DNA of 27,472 bases from JAWVZH01 sp033722295 (GCA_033722295.1 JAWVZH010000022.1:1-27472); one strand, 5' to 3'. Counted from the first letter of the stretch, positions 1 to 9,444 are shown. Translations and numbers: made by a program. Notes: generated from the sequence alone by a model not told the origin.

Positions 1-25
1 CTCGACCCTAAGCACCCCTCCTTTC

Positions 26-1645
26 TCACAACTTCATAACTGCAACATAGTAATCTTCATCTACCGAAAGCTGTTGAGGTGAGCTGATCTCCAGATTCTG
101 CCAATAAGTGCGGGGATGAATTCTGAATTTGCGATCATCAATATGTACATCTACAGGCATATGGAATCCTTGAATGCAATTTGCCCAGCGATATTGAACA
201 CCGCCAGGAAAAATACGGTATTCCAAAATCGGTATTCGGGTATCAGTAATGTATTGCTCAAAGAACTTTCGGATATCATCCTTAGTGTGATCATTGATAT
301 ATCGAATGAGTTGATCTGAAGTGATCGTTCTGTGCCTGAAATGACTGTTGAGTCCCATCAGAATATCTCGCCATAGCGAATCATCTTTAATGATCTGTCT
401 GAGCGTGTGTAGCATGTTGGATCCCTTGTAATACATGTCACCTGAACCAGGTTGATTTACACCGTAGGTGCCCTGAATGGGCAGATGGTTGTTAATTCGA
501 GACCTTGTACCCCGAACGTACTTCGACGCTGTGTCAGTGCCGTAATGATAATCCAGATAGAGGTTTTCCGAATAGGCGGTAAAGGATTCATGGATCCACA
601 TATCGGCGTTATCGGCTGCAGTAATGTTATTAGCAAACCATTCATGTCCGCCCTCGTGTATAATGATGAAATCAAAGAGATATCCCATACCTGATTGACT
701 GAGATCCATGCCGTGATAACCATTCCTGTATCCATTACCGTAGGTAACTGAACTTTGATGTTCCATGCCGAGATATGGCACTTCCACAAGTTTGAACCCA
801 TCCTCATAAAAGGGGTATGGTCCAAACCAATATTCAAAGGCCTCAAGCATGAGTGCAGCTTGCGTAAACTGAGATTTAGCCTTATCTAAATTATATTTTA
901 GCACGTAATAATTGCATGCCAACTGCCCATCAAGTCCGTCATATGTCTCAGAGAAATGTGTATAGTCAGCAATGTTGAGGTTTACGCCGTAATGATTGAT
1001 AGGGTTTGAGACATACCAGTGAAAAGTACGTCTGTTACCATCCAAAGTGTCGACCTTCATCAGTCGCCCGTTCGAAACATTGATCAAGGGATCAGGAACT
1101 GTGACAGAGATCAACATACTATCCGGTTCATCGGAAGGGTGATCCTTACAGGGCCACCAAGTGCTGGCGCCTTCTCCCTGACAAGTAGTAGCGATGAAAG
1201 GCTGACCGTTCTTATCCTCAGACCAGGTCAAGGCAGCATCCCAGGGCGGGCGATTTGCCTCAAGTGGTGGACCTTCGTAATGAATGACGATGTCATATAC
1301 CTGCCCAATTGTAAGACCTTCGGGCATAGTGATGAAATGTGCGTTGCCTTCGGTGGTAAAGCTTAATGGCTGTGCTCCGTATTCTATTGATGTGATCCTC
1401 ATAGGAGGCTGAAGGTCGATCTGCATACGTCTGATGCTATCCAGGATCGTGAATCTAATGGTATTCTTACCACGGATGTATTTTTCATCAGGAATGACCT
1501 CTATATCCAGGTGGTAATAGCCTATTTCCCACCAGGCCCTCTCGGGAGTTATGCTTCCGCGCAAGGTGTCTTGCCTGGTAAACTGGGCATGGCCAATGAC
1601 CTGGACAGCTAAAAGAATCAGAATTGGAAGAAAAAGTTGTTTCAC
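26..1645 (-). CDS. Secreted M1-family zinc metallopeptidase (aminopeptidase)
   Basis: The 539-residue product begins with a signal peptide (hydrophobic residues about 4-18, cleavage near HAQ at 19-21), so it should act outside the cytoplasm. The zinc site is explicit: H330-E331-G-G-H334, followed after 18 residues by E353, which is the M1 spacing HExxH-x18-E. A GMEHQ segment at 293-297 stands where most M1 enzymes have GAMEN, the substrate N-terminus-binding loop; the Asn-to-His change is a modest variation. Known M1 enzymes remove N-terminal amino acids from peptides. At 539 residues the protein has the N-terminal beta domain and the catalytic domain but lacks the long C-terminal helical domain of classical 850-900 residue members. 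The start codon is GTG at 1645, chosen because it gives a complete signal peptide. It lies 14 bp downstream of the serine hydrolase gene, so the two are probably co-transcribed. The exact substrate is unknown. Confidence 0.9.
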   Translation of the reverse strand: MKQLFLPILILLAVQVIGHAQFTRQDTLRGSITPERAWWEIGYYHLDIEVIPDEKYIRGKNTIRFTILDSIRRMQIDLQPPMRITSIEYGAQPLSFTTEGNAHFITMPEGLTIGQVYDIVIHYEGPPLEANRPPWDAALTWSEDKNGQPFIATTCQGEGASTWWPCKDHPSDEPDSMLISVTVPDPLINVSNGRLMKVDTLDGNRRTFHWYVSNPINHYGVNLNIADYTHFSETYDGLDGQLACNYYVLKYNLDKAKSQFTQAALMLEAFEYWFGPYPFYEDGFKLVEVPYLGMEHQSSVTYGNGYRNGYHGMDLSQSGMGYLFDFIIIHEGGHEWFANNITAADNADMWIHESFTAYSENLYLDYHYGTDTASKYVRGTRSRINNHLPIQGTYGVNQPGSGDMYYKGSNMLHTLRQIIKDDSLWRDILMGLNSHFRHRTITSDQLIRYINDHTKDDIRKFFEQYITDTRIPILEYRIFPGGVQYRWANCIQGFHMPVDVHIDDRKFRIHPRTYWQNLEISSPQQLSVDEDYYVAVMKL

Positions 1646-1659
1646 AACGAAAATTTACC

Positions 1660-2970
1660 TCAGATCTTAACGAATTTATAAACTCTAAGGTATCCATTGT
1701 CATCTTTATAACGGACAAAGTAGGTCCCGGGATCAATGCCATCAACGTCTATCGATTGTTCATTAAGGACCGTGAACTGGTTGATTATTCCCTGGCTGTT
1801 AAAGATCGAGACAAAATCATCATTGGGTAGGTGAGGTAATTGAAGTACTGATCTGACAGGGTTAGGCCATACTGTTTCTTCCTCCTTTTCATCTATACCC
1901 CTAGTGGTCGTGGTCGTGCAGATGACCTCATTAAGTCTTTCCCACATCTGGTCGTGAAAGATCACAGGCACGAGACTATTGTCCGGAGCTTCACCCATAC
2001 GAACAATGATCAGATTCTCACCTGGAACAATATCAAGGAATTGTCCATTTTTGCCGAGGCCAGCATAAAGGTCTGCAGGCGCTGACGGTGACCAGCTACC
2101 ATTAAAAGGAATTTGTAATCCCGGAAGTAAGAACTTGTCTTGTCCATTGAGCCACCACAGGTATCCGTATGACGGATTGAGATGCTGAGAAGGGTTACGC
2201 ATATCGCGGATGTAATCTTGATGTTCAAGTATTGGCTGGTCGGCCCAGGTGCCATCATTCAGGACCAATAGCCCGAAACGAGCCATGGATCTCGGATCAC
2301 TCCAGTACACGTTATTGTAACCATTCTTTATAAACAGCCCCTTCATGCCGGTAGGCATTTTTAACCTGTCATCGATAAATCCATTCAGATTTTTTCCTGT
2401 TGCATTTTCTATCACAGCATCCAGAAGAGTGTACGGTGCATTGTGATAGGCCCACCTTTCTCCTGGATCGGCCTTATAGACGAGGCATTGAGGTTCCGTG
2501 CAATACGGATCTCCTTCCTTGTCATCGAGTCCGGTGGTCATAGTCAGTTGATGGATGACCCTGATTTTTGACTCATCCTCCTTGCGTAGAGATGTCCAGC
2601 CCTCACCGAGGTAAGTGGAAGTGCTCTCTTCCAGGTCTATGAATCCCTCCGCTACCGCCATGCCCACTGAAAAGGCAGTGACGGTCTTGCCCGCACTGGC
2701 CCAATACCACAACTTGTCCTTGTTGAACTGATCAAAATAGGCTTCGATGACGATCTTGCCATCCTTGAGCACAATAAATGCCTTCGTATTCTTTTCATCC
2801 AAAAAATCCAGTAGATCTGGTATTTTTTCCGTGCACCAACCGAGAGCCTCGGGCTCAGTTGTTTCCCACTCGTCTCCATCAACAGGTGGAAAGTACATCT
2901 TCTGGGCAGATGTGAGGACTGTGATGAAACATGAAATGAACAGACATTTATAGCGTAGACGTATCTTCAT
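1660..2970 (-). CDS. Secreted serine hydrolase, beta-lactamase class C / PBP fold, with T9SS C-terminal sorting domain
   Basis: The 436-residue product carries the active-site signature of the beta-lactamase/DD-peptidase/esterase superfamily: S92-A-G-K95 (SxxK) in the context YWASAGK, and Y175-H-N177 (YxN). The N-terminus is a signal peptide (about 1-22, ending SAQ). The last 75 or so residues, from the WPNP motif through GTYFVRY to the end, match the Bacteroidota type IX secretion type-A sorting domain, so the enzyme is probably exported across the outer membrane and anchored or released there. I start at ATG 2970 rather than the TTG at 3045 because the signal peptide begins exactly there; the longer reading adds 25 residues with no family support. 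It is first in a two-gene operon with the M1 peptidase. Its substrate could be a peptide, ester or beta-lactam; the sequence does not say which. Confidence 0.85.
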   Translation of the reverse strand: MKIRLRYKCLFISCFITVLTSAQKMYFPPVDGDEWETTEPEALGWCTEKIPDLLDFLDEKNTKAFIVLKDGKIVIEAYFDQFNKDKLWYWASAGKTVTAFSVGMAVAEGFIDLEESTSTYLGEGWTSLRKEDESKIRVIHQLTMTTGLDDKEGDPYCTEPQCLVYKADPGERWAYHNAPYTLLDAVIENATGKNLNGFIDDRLKMPTGMKGLFIKNGYNNVYWSDPRSMARFGLLVLNDGTWADQPILEHQDYIRDMRNPSQHLNPSYGYLWWLNGQDKFLLPGLQIPFNGSWSPSAPADLYAGLGKNGQFLDIVPGENLIIVRMGEAPDNSLVPVIFHDQMWERLNEVICTTTTTRGIDEKEEETVWPNPVRSVLQLPHLPNDDFVSIFNSQGIINQFTVLNEQSIDVDGIDPGTYFVRYKDDNGYLRVYKFVKI

Positions 2971-3151
2971 AGAATAATAGTAGATCTGATTAATTCCATA
3001 CTCTATCATTAAGACGTAACACGGGCCTTTTTTCTTTGTATGCAAATTAGGCAGCCATGATGGAATTATGTGTCATCCGTCTTACTATTTAAAATAGGTA
3101 TAATCAGCTTCGATGTAACCTCCTTAACCATTATTTCTTAAGGTCATTCGG

Positions 3152-3159
3152 TATATTTG
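3152..3159 (+). promoter_or_regulatory. Candidate Bacteroidota -7 promoter element (TAnnTTTG) for the kynurenine operon
   Basis: TATATTTG matches the Bacteroidota housekeeping -7 consensus TAnnTTTG exactly. It ends only 4 bp before the ATG of the tryptophan dioxygenase gene, in the 193-bp intergenic region it shares with the divergent hydrolase operon. No convincing TTG -33 element is visible about 20 bp upstream. If it is used, the transcript would be leaderless or nearly so. Confidence 0.35.
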
Positions 3160-3163
3160 GTGC

Positions 3164-4267
3164 ATGTCTGACAAGTACACAACCATACATTATCACGATT
3201 ACCTGGAATTGGATAAAATTCTGAATGCCCAACACCCGAGAAGCGGTGAAGGAGGTGATGCAGCTCATGAGGAAACGCTTTTCATTATAATCCACCAGGT
3301 CTATGAGCTATGGTTCAAGCAGATCCTTCACGAAGTTGAATCGGTCAATGAGATGTTTGACAATGACCGTATCGATGAGAGGAACCTCGGTATTGTCGTT
3401 CAAAGACTCGACCGAGTAAGAGAGATCATGAAATTGATCATACAGCAGATCGTCGTCCTTGAGACGATGACGCCCCTGGACTTTTTGGACTTCCGCGGAT
3501 ATCTTTTCCCGGCTTCAGGTTTTCAGAGCTACCAATTCAGAATGCTGGAGGCCATGCTGGGTCTTCCGGATGAGCAGCGGATTACTTATCATGGGCAGCA
3601 CTACACTTCGGTTTTCCCGGATGATATAAAGAAGAAACTCCTGGAAGCAGAAAAGAATAGTCTTTTCGACGCTGTCGAGGCATGGTTGGAGCGCACCCCG
3701 TTCTTGCAATTTGAGGGTTTCCGCTTTATAGAACAATACAAATCGGCAGTAGAGAGAATGATAGAGAAGGAGCAGGCCGCCATTAAGGAATCGGAATTTC
3801 TCAGTGAGAAAATGAAATCACAGAGGTTGGAAATGCTGGGAAGTACAGAAACATATTTTAATGCGATCCTGGATAAGGAGGTATATGACGAAAAGAGGGA
3901 AAAAGGAGAATTGAAGCTTTCGTATAAGGCATGCGTGGCCGCCTTGTTGATCAATCTCTACAGGGACGAGCCGCTATTACATCTGCCTTTCAAATTCCTT
4001 AATGCTCTGGTGGATATCGATGAATTGTTCACGACGTGGAGATACAGGCATGCACAGATGGTCCTGAGAATGTTGGGTAAAAAGATCGGTACTGGCGGGT
4101 CATCGGGACATGAATATCTTTTAAAAACAGCCTTCAGGCATCAGATATTCACCGATCTGCACAATATATCCACGCTTCTTATTCCGAGATCTGAACTGCC
4201 TGATCTTCCAGATTTTCTGGTAAAAGAACTGGGATTTGCCTTTACGCAGAGAAATGATGGAAAATGA
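3164..4267 (+). CDS. kynA: Tryptophan 2,3-dioxygenase
   Basis: This heme enzyme opens the indole ring of L-tryptophan to N-formylkynurenine, the first and committing step of the kynurenine pathway. The 367-residue product keeps the family landmarks: H44 in the FIIIHQVYELWFKQ segment (the substrate-pocket His of TDO), the proximal heme ligand H296 in RYRHAQMV, and the substrate-carboxylate loop GTGGSSG at 309-315. It is longer than most bacterial TDOs (about 280-300 residues) and carries an extra helical stretch around 180-255, closer to animal TDO2 in layout. ATG 3164 is preceded by a possible -7 promoter box. It heads the operon and overlaps by four bases a very short downstream reading frame. 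The enzyme is expected to be cytoplasmic and tetrameric from family knowledge. Confidence 0.95.
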   Translation: MSDKYTTIHYHDYLELDKILNAQHPRSGEGGDAAHEETLFIIIHQVYELWFKQILHEVESVNEMFDNDRIDERNLGIVVQRLDRVREIMKLIIQQIVVLETMTPLDFLDFRGYLFPASGFQSYQFRMLEAMLGLPDEQRITYHGQHYTSVFPDDIKKKLLEAEKNSLFDAVEAWLERTPFLQFEGFRFIEQYKSAVERMIEKEQAAIKESEFLSEKMKSQRLEMLGSTETYFNAILDKEVYDEKREKGELKLSYKACVAALLINLYRDEPLLHLPFKFLNALVDIDELFTTWRYRHAQMVLRMLGKKIGTGGSSGHEYLLKTAFRHQIFTDLHNISTLLIPRSELPDLPDFLVKELGFAFTQRNDGK

Positions 4268-4341
4268 GAAAAAGCTCATCCCTGACAAAAGCCATATTTG
4301 CTATTATGACCGGCTGTTGATCCGGTGAAAAGATTTGGATA

Positions 4342-5787
4342 ATGAATGTGCTTAATTATATAAATGGCGAACTGGTCCCTTCTGAAAGCGGAGATGTACT
4401 GGATCTCATCGATCCAGCGTCGGGAAGCGCTTATGGACATGCGCCGGATTCGACTTCCGAAGATGTGCAGAAAGCTGTAGAGGCGGCTAAAGATGCGTTT
4501 CCAACGTGGTCGACGACCTCAATCGAAACGCGCTATCATATGATGTCGCGAATTGCATCTCTTATAGAAACCAACCTGGACCAGATGGCGGAAGCCGAGT
4601 CTCGCGATAATGGCAAGCCGCTCTGGTTGGCGAAGAAAGTAGATATACCTCGTGCAGTGAGCAATTTTCGGTTTTTTGGTACAGCGATCATGCAATTTTC
4701 TTCTGAGAGTCATGAAATGGTGAATAAGGCGATAAACTATACTTTACGACAACCTTTGGGCCCTGTCGCCTGTATTTCGCCCTGGAATCTGCCACTTTAC
4801 CTGTTTACATGGAAAATAGCTCCGGCCATTGCTACAGGCAATACTGTTGTAGCAAAACCCAGCGAGGTCACACCTGCTACAGCTTTCCTGCTCTCGGAGC
4901 TGTGCCTGGAGGCCGGTTTACCTCCCGGCGTGCTGAACATTGTTCACGGATACGGCGAAAAGGTTGGTAAAGCGATGACGTCGCATAAAGATGTCAAGGC
5001 CATTTCCTTTACGGGAAGTACAAGAGTAGGTGCGGAAATAGCCAGAGTTGCCGCCCCGGAATTCAAAAAATTAAGCCTCGAAATGGGTGGAAAGAACCCA
5101 AATATCATTTTTGCTGATTGCAATTATGAAAGGGCGCTCAAGACCAGCGTCTCATCGTCTTTTGCCAACCAGGGTCAGATATGTCTCTGTGGTTCCCGAA
5201 TCTTGGTCGAACGACCGATCTACGAGAAGTTCAAAAAGGACCTCGTCGACAAGGTCAAAACAATGAAGGTCGGACATCCTTTCGATGAGGATACGAAGGT
5301 TGGCGCTGTCGTATCGAAATCCCATATGAAAAAGATCCTGTCGTATATCGATTTGGCGAAGGAAGAAGGAGGAAAGATACTGTGTGGTGGCGAACGGGTT
5401 CATCCTAAAGGTCACAAACATGGTTACTATATTGCCCCGACCGTTATTGAAGGTCTGGATCAACAATGCAGGGTCAATCAGGAAGAGATCTTTGGTCCTG
5501 TGGTCACCCTGACACCGTTCGACAGCGAGGAGGAGGCCCTCGATATGGCCAACAGTACACCTTATGGTTTATCAGCATCTCTCTGGACAGAGGACCTGTC
5601 TCGTGCTCACCGGATGGCTGCTGGGATCGAAGCCGGCATTGTATGGATCAATACCTGGCTGCTTCGCGATCTGAGGACACCATTTGGTGGTATGAAACAG
5701 TCGGGCGTGGGCCGTGAAGGAGGTCTGGAGGCTCTAAGGTTCTTTACTGAGCCTAAAAATGTTTGTATTCAATATCAAGATAAATAA
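4342..5787 (+). CDS. 2-aminomuconate 6-semialdehyde dehydrogenase (ALDH8A1-like)
   Basis: This NAD-dependent aldehyde dehydrogenase has 481 residues, full family length. The catalytic Cys is C281 in the GQICLCGSR motif, the general base is E247 in LEMGGKNP, and the oxyanion Asn is N149 in PWNLP. The local sequence around C281 (SSFANQGQICLC) and the C-terminal PFGGMKQSG segment closely resemble human ALDH8A1, which oxidises 2-aminomuconate semialdehyde to 2-aminomuconate. ALDH families are hard to separate by sequence alone, but its position next to the decarboxylase that makes this aldehyde supports the assignment. It starts 74 bp after the dioxygenase and ends 3 bp before the decarboxylase gene. 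A related hydroxymuconate-semialdehyde role is the main alternative. Confidence 0.88.
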   Translation: MNVLNYINGELVPSESGDVLDLIDPASGSAYGHAPDSTSEDVQKAVEAAKDAFPTWSTTSIETRYHMMSRIASLIETNLDQMAEAESRDNGKPLWLAKKVDIPRAVSNFRFFGTAIMQFSSESHEMVNKAINYTLRQPLGPVACISPWNLPLYLFTWKIAPAIATGNTVVAKPSEVTPATAFLLSELCLEAGLPPGVLNIVHGYGEKVGKAMTSHKDVKAISFTGSTRVGAEIARVAAPEFKKLSLEMGGKNPNIIFADCNYERALKTSVSSSFANQGQICLCGSRILVERPIYEKFKKDLVDKVKTMKVGHPFDEDTKVGAVVSKSHMKKILSYIDLAKEEGGKILCGGERVHPKGHKHGYYIAPTVIEGLDQQCRVNQEEIFGPVVTLTPFDSEEEALDMANSTPYGLSASLWTEDLSRAHRMAAGIEAGIVWINTWLLRDLRTPFGGMKQSGVGREGGLEALRFFTEPKNVCIQYQDK

Positions 5788-5790
5788 ACT

Positions 5791-6825
5791 ATGCGCATAA
5801 ATGCTCACGGCCATGTCTTGCCAGAACCGGATGAGATACCCCGGTTTTTTAAGGAGAAGAATGTTCTGTGGATAGATAATGACCGTTCTTTCATGCGTAA
5901 TGCTAACTGGGCACGCCCCATTACTGATGACAGCTTTTTTTTGGATGAAAAGTTCAAGTGGATGGAAGAGAATAACATCGATCATGAGGTTATTCTCAAT
6001 CTTTCGCAGCTGTACTGTAATGGCATGGAGCGACAGTTGGCTCAGGATGTGATCAGGTTTCAGAATGATTACAATGCCCGCATCATGCATGAACATCCTG
6101 ATAAACTGACTTGCGGATTCGTCGTGCAACCCCTTCATCTGAATGATGCACTCAGGGAGGTGGAAAGATGTGTGGAGCAACTGAAGATGCCATTATTATG
6201 TCTCCCTTCTCATTACAGTGATCTTGAGGATAACTGGTATTCCGTGGCTGATGAAAAGGTTGATCCGATTTGGGAGCTTGCCGATAAGTACGGCCTGGCG
6301 GTTGAGATCCACCCCTACGATGGTGACCGCATCATCAAACTGAGAAATGAATACTGGCGATTTCATCTCATTTGGATGTGCGCTTTGACCGCGGACACAT
6401 ATCACGTGCATACACTGCGTGGATTGCCCGATAAGTTTGAGAACACCCGAGTATGCTATGCCCATGGCAACCAGTTTGGTCAGGTAAACTTTGGAAGGCG
6501 ATTACAGGGATTCAAGGGAAGACCGGATCTGTTCGAGGGGACCAGATCTCCCGAGGATTACAAGGGGCATGACAATATCTATTTTGATACCCTTGTGCAT
6601 GATGTGGATGTGCTAAAACTTATGTTGGACCGACATGGGGTCAGTCAGATCGTGGCCGGATTGGATGACCCATATCCGCTGGGAGAGATGGCAACTGTAG
6701 AAAATTGTTTCCCGGGAAAAGTCTTGCAAGAAGCCCTTGACAGGAAGTATATTACCCATGAAAATTATGATCACATCTGGTATGATAATATCTGCCGGTG
6801 GTTGAACAAATCTTTTGAAAATTAG
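5791..6825 (+). CDS. 2-amino-3-carboxymuconate-6-semialdehyde decarboxylase (ACMSD)
   Basis: This amidohydrolase-superfamily zinc decarboxylase removes CO2 from 2-amino-3-carboxymuconate semialdehyde. That prevents spontaneous closure to quinolinate and sends carbon to catabolism rather than NAD. The 344-residue product has the expected metal ligands H6 and H8 (HxH), H174 in EIHP and D292 in GLDDPYPLGE, plus the likely catalytic H225 in YAHGN. Spacing agrees almost residue for residue with human ACMSD (336 residues). One difference is that H225 is followed by GNQ, whereas human ACMSD has GGG. The gene sits 3 bp after the dehydrogenase that uses its product and 4 bp before kynureninase, so co-translation is likely. 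Other amidohydrolase_2 decarboxylases (for example gamma-resorcylate decarboxylase) are alternatives, but the context argues for ACMSD. Confidence 0.9.
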   Translation: MRINAHGHVLPEPDEIPRFFKEKNVLWIDNDRSFMRNANWARPITDDSFFLDEKFKWMEENNIDHEVILNLSQLYCNGMERQLAQDVIRFQNDYNARIMHEHPDKLTCGFVVQPLHLNDALREVERCVEQLKMPLLCLPSHYSDLEDNWYSVADEKVDPIWELADKYGLAVEIHPYDGDRIIKLRNEYWRFHLIWMCALTADTYHVHTLRGLPDKFENTRVCYAHGNQFGQVNFGRRLQGFKGRPDLFEGTRSPEDYKGHDNIYFDTLVHDVDVLKLMLDRHGVSQIVAGLDDPYPLGEMATVENCFPGKVLQEALDRKYITHENYDHIWYDNICRWLNKSFEN

Positions 6826-6829
6826 CTTT

Positions 6830-8095
6830 ATGGAGTATCGTTCTGACCGGGATTTTGCCATACAAACAGATAAGAATGACGATCTTTCAAGATACAGATC
6901 CAGGTTTCATTTACCGAAAGATGAATCCGGACAAGAGCAGATCTATTTATGCGGCAACTCCCTGGGATTACAGCCTAAGATCACATCTGATTATGTCGCA
7001 GAAGAGCTGGAAGATTGGTCGAAACTGGGCGTGAAAGGACACGTCGAAGCCCGGCATCCCTGGATGCCTTATCATGAATTCCTCACAAACGGTATGGCGG
7101 CAGTGGTCGGTGGTCTGCCGGAAGAGGTAGTAGTGATGAATACTCTGACGGCGAACCTGCATTTTATGATGATAAGTTTCTACAGGCCGACCCCTGAGAG
7201 ATACAAGATCATTATAGAAAGTGATGCCTTTCCTTCTGATCTGTACGCGGTGGAATCACAGGCTGCCTTTCATGGATTTGACCCAAATGAAGCGGTGGTC
7301 AAGCTCTATCCAAGAGAGGGAGAAAAGACGCTCAGAGATGAGGATATTTTAGAAAGAATAGATCAGGAAGGCAGCTCTCTGGCTTTGGTGTTATTGGGAA
7401 ATGTCAATTACTATACCGGTCAGGCATTCGATATTGCTGATATTACAAAGGCTGGACATGAAGCGGGTGCTTTTGTCGGGTTTGATCTGGCTCATGGTGC
7501 GGGCAATCTGCCACTTCGCCTGCATGATGATGGCCCTGATTTTGCGATCTGGTGCACCTACAAGTATCTGAATTCCGGGCCAGGCAGCGTTGCAGGATGT
7601 TTTGTCCATGAGCGGCATGCCAGGAAAAGAGAGATTCCCAGACTGGCAGGATGGTGGGGACATGACAAAGCCACAAGATTCAATATGCGAAAGGAATTTA
7701 AGCCAATTCCGGGTGCTGAAGGTTGGCAGCTCAGCAATCCGCCTATTCTGTCACTGGCAGCTATCAGGGCATCTCTTGAGATCTTTGAGGAAGTGGGGAT
7801 GGGAGCCCTCGTTAACAAATCGAGAAAACTGACCGGTTATCTCGAATACCAGGTTAATGGTCTTGACGAGGAACGGATCAACATAATAACACCCTACGAT
7901 CCACAAAAAAGGGGCTGCCAGTTATCTATTCAGGTGAAAAATGCAGACAGGAGTTTGTACGACAGGATCAGTGAATCAGGTGTGATCGCAGACTGGCGCG
8001 AACCGGATGTGATCAGAGTGGCGCCAGTACCGTTGTATAATTCTTTCCTCGATGTATATGAATTTGTCAATCGACTAAAGGCAGCTTTGAAATGA
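6830..8095 (+). CDS. kynU: Kynureninase
   Basis: This PLP enzyme hydrolyses 3-hydroxykynurenine (or kynurenine) to 3-hydroxyanthranilate (or anthranilate) plus alanine. The 421-residue product matches the family in length. Visible landmarks are the N-terminal YLCGNSLG block (39-46), D219 in GFDLAHGAGN (cofactor pyridine contact) and the Schiff-base lysine K245 in CTYKYLNSGPG. I start at ATG 6830, 4 bp after the decarboxylase stop, in preference to TTG 6815, which would add five residues and overlap the upstream gene. Its 3' end overlaps the monooxygenase gene by four bases (ATGA), indicating translational coupling with the enzyme that supplies its 3-hydroxykynurenine substrate. The enzyme is cytoplasmic. 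Confidence 0.95.
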   Translation: MEYRSDRDFAIQTDKNDDLSRYRSRFHLPKDESGQEQIYLCGNSLGLQPKITSDYVAEELEDWSKLGVKGHVEARHPWMPYHEFLTNGMAAVVGGLPEEVVVMNTLTANLHFMMISFYRPTPERYKIIIESDAFPSDLYAVESQAAFHGFDPNEAVVKLYPREGEKTLRDEDILERIDQEGSSLALVLLGNVNYYTGQAFDIADITKAGHEAGAFVGFDLAHGAGNLPLRLHDDGPDFAIWCTYKYLNSGPGSVAGCFVHERHARKREIPRLAGWWGHDKATRFNMRKEFKPIPGAEGWQLSNPPILSLAAIRASLEIFEEVGMGALVNKSRKLTGYLEYQVNGLDEERINIITPYDPQKRGCQLSIQVKNADRSLYDRISESGVIADWREPDVIRVAPVPLYNSFLDVYEFVNRLKAALK

Positions 8096-9444
8096 AAGGT
8101 AAAAAGGTTCTGATCATAGGGGCCGGTCTGTGCGGTTCATTACTGGCTCTAAGGCTGGCACAAAAAGGATATAATGTCGTTCTCCGGGAAAAACGGCCGG
8201 ATATGCGAAAGAAAGGCTTCGTCGGTGGCAGGTCCATTAATCTGGCATTGTCAGACAGAGGCCTGCGTGCCTTGAGAATGGCTGGTATAGAAGATGAGAT
8301 AAGGAAACTATGCATTCCAATGGAAGGCAGAATGATCCATTTCAAGGATGGAGAAAAGCGGTTTTCCAGGTACAGTGGCCGGGAAGAGGATTATATCAAC
8401 AGTGTTTCTCGCGGCGGCTTGAATATCGCTCTGCTCGATCGCGCAGAGAGGACTGGCAATGTAGAAGTTCATTTTGACTATCAGTGCCTTGGTGTGGACC
8501 TGGAACGTGGCATTGCCAGATTTCGAAATACCCGCAGCAGTGGAGAGATTGAGGAGAAAGCAGATGTGATCTTTGGGACGGATGGCGCTGGAAGTGCTGT
8601 TCGTCAGTCATTCATGAAGAATACCACCAGCTTGCTTTTCAATTATTCACAGCATTTTCTTAGAACAGGATACAAGGAACTGAGCATACCCCCCAAGCAA
8701 GGCGGTGGTTATAGAATTGAAAATAACGCTTTACATATATGGCCTCGTGGAAGTTATATGATCATCGCTCTTCCAAATCTGGATGGCAGTTTTACGGTCA
8801 CTCTCTTCTGGCCGTTTAAAGGAGACAAGGGATTCGAAGCGATCACTACACCCGAAAAACTGATCCCTTTCTTTGAAGAAGATTTCCCGGATCTATTACC
8901 TCATTTGCCGGAACTCGACAGGGAATATTTTGACAATCCGACCGGAGCACTCGGAACCATTAAGTGCTATCCCTGGCAAGCCCATGGGAAGGTATTGCTG
9001 ATGGGTGATGCAGCTCATGCCATAGTGCCCTTTTACGGACAGGGTATGAACGCGTCATTTGAGGATGTTCTGGTCCTGAATGAGATCCACGACGAGTTTG
9101 ACGGTCATTGGCCGACAATACTTGAAGTTTATGAGGATCGGCGAAAGAAAAATACCGATGCCATAGCAGACCTTGCTCTTGATAATTTTATAGAAATGCA
9201 GGAAAAAGTGGCCGACCCGGTTTTCATCAAAAAGCGTGACCTCGAAATGCGGCTGGAGCAGGAGTACAAAAATTATTATTCCAAGTATTCCCTTGTGACA
9301 TTTCAGGAAGAGTTGCCCTATTTTGATGCTATGCAGTTGGGCCGGCAACAGGATGAGCTGTTGCTTGATCTGTGTCGCCATGGAGAAGTGGAAGACATGG
9401 ACCTGGAGGAAGTTTATAAAAAAGTGATGACTTTGTCTTCGTAA
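8092..9444 (+). CDS. kmo: Kynurenine 3-monooxygenase
   Basis: This FAD- and NADPH-dependent aromatic hydroxylase converts L-kynurenine to 3-hydroxykynurenine. The 450-residue product starts with a Rossmann dinucleotide motif (GAGLCGS, 10-16). It has the RSINLALSDRG block (47-57) that is characteristic of KMO, and a C-terminal FAD-binding GDAAH followed by PFYGQGMN. The length fits the family. The C-terminal tail is hydrophilic, without an obvious strong anchor helix like the mitochondrial-outer-membrane anchor of eukaryotic KMO. ATG 8092 overlaps the kynureninase stop as ATGA. It is the last kynurenine-ring enzyme in the cluster; the CoA-transferase genes begin 33 bp further on. Confidence 0.95.
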   Translation: MKGKKVLIIGAGLCGSLLALRLAQKGYNVVLREKRPDMRKKGFVGGRSINLALSDRGLRALRMAGIEDEIRKLCIPMEGRMIHFKDGEKRFSRYSGREEDYINSVSRGGLNIALLDRAERTGNVEVHFDYQCLGVDLERGIARFRNTRSSGEIEEKADVIFGTDGAGSAVRQSFMKNTTSLLFNYSQHFLRTGYKELSIPPKQGGGYRIENNALHIWPRGSYMIIALPNLDGSFTVTLFWPFKGDKGFEAITTPEKLIPFFEEDFPDLLPHLPELDREYFDNPTGALGTIKCYPWQAHGKVLLMGDAAHAIVPFYGQGMNASFEDVLVLNEIHDEFDGHWPTILEVYEDRRKKNTDAIADLALDNFIEMQEKVADPVFIKKRDLEMRLEQEYKNYYSKYSLVTFQEELPYFDAMQLGRQQDELLLDLCRHGEVEDMDLEEVYKKVMTLSS

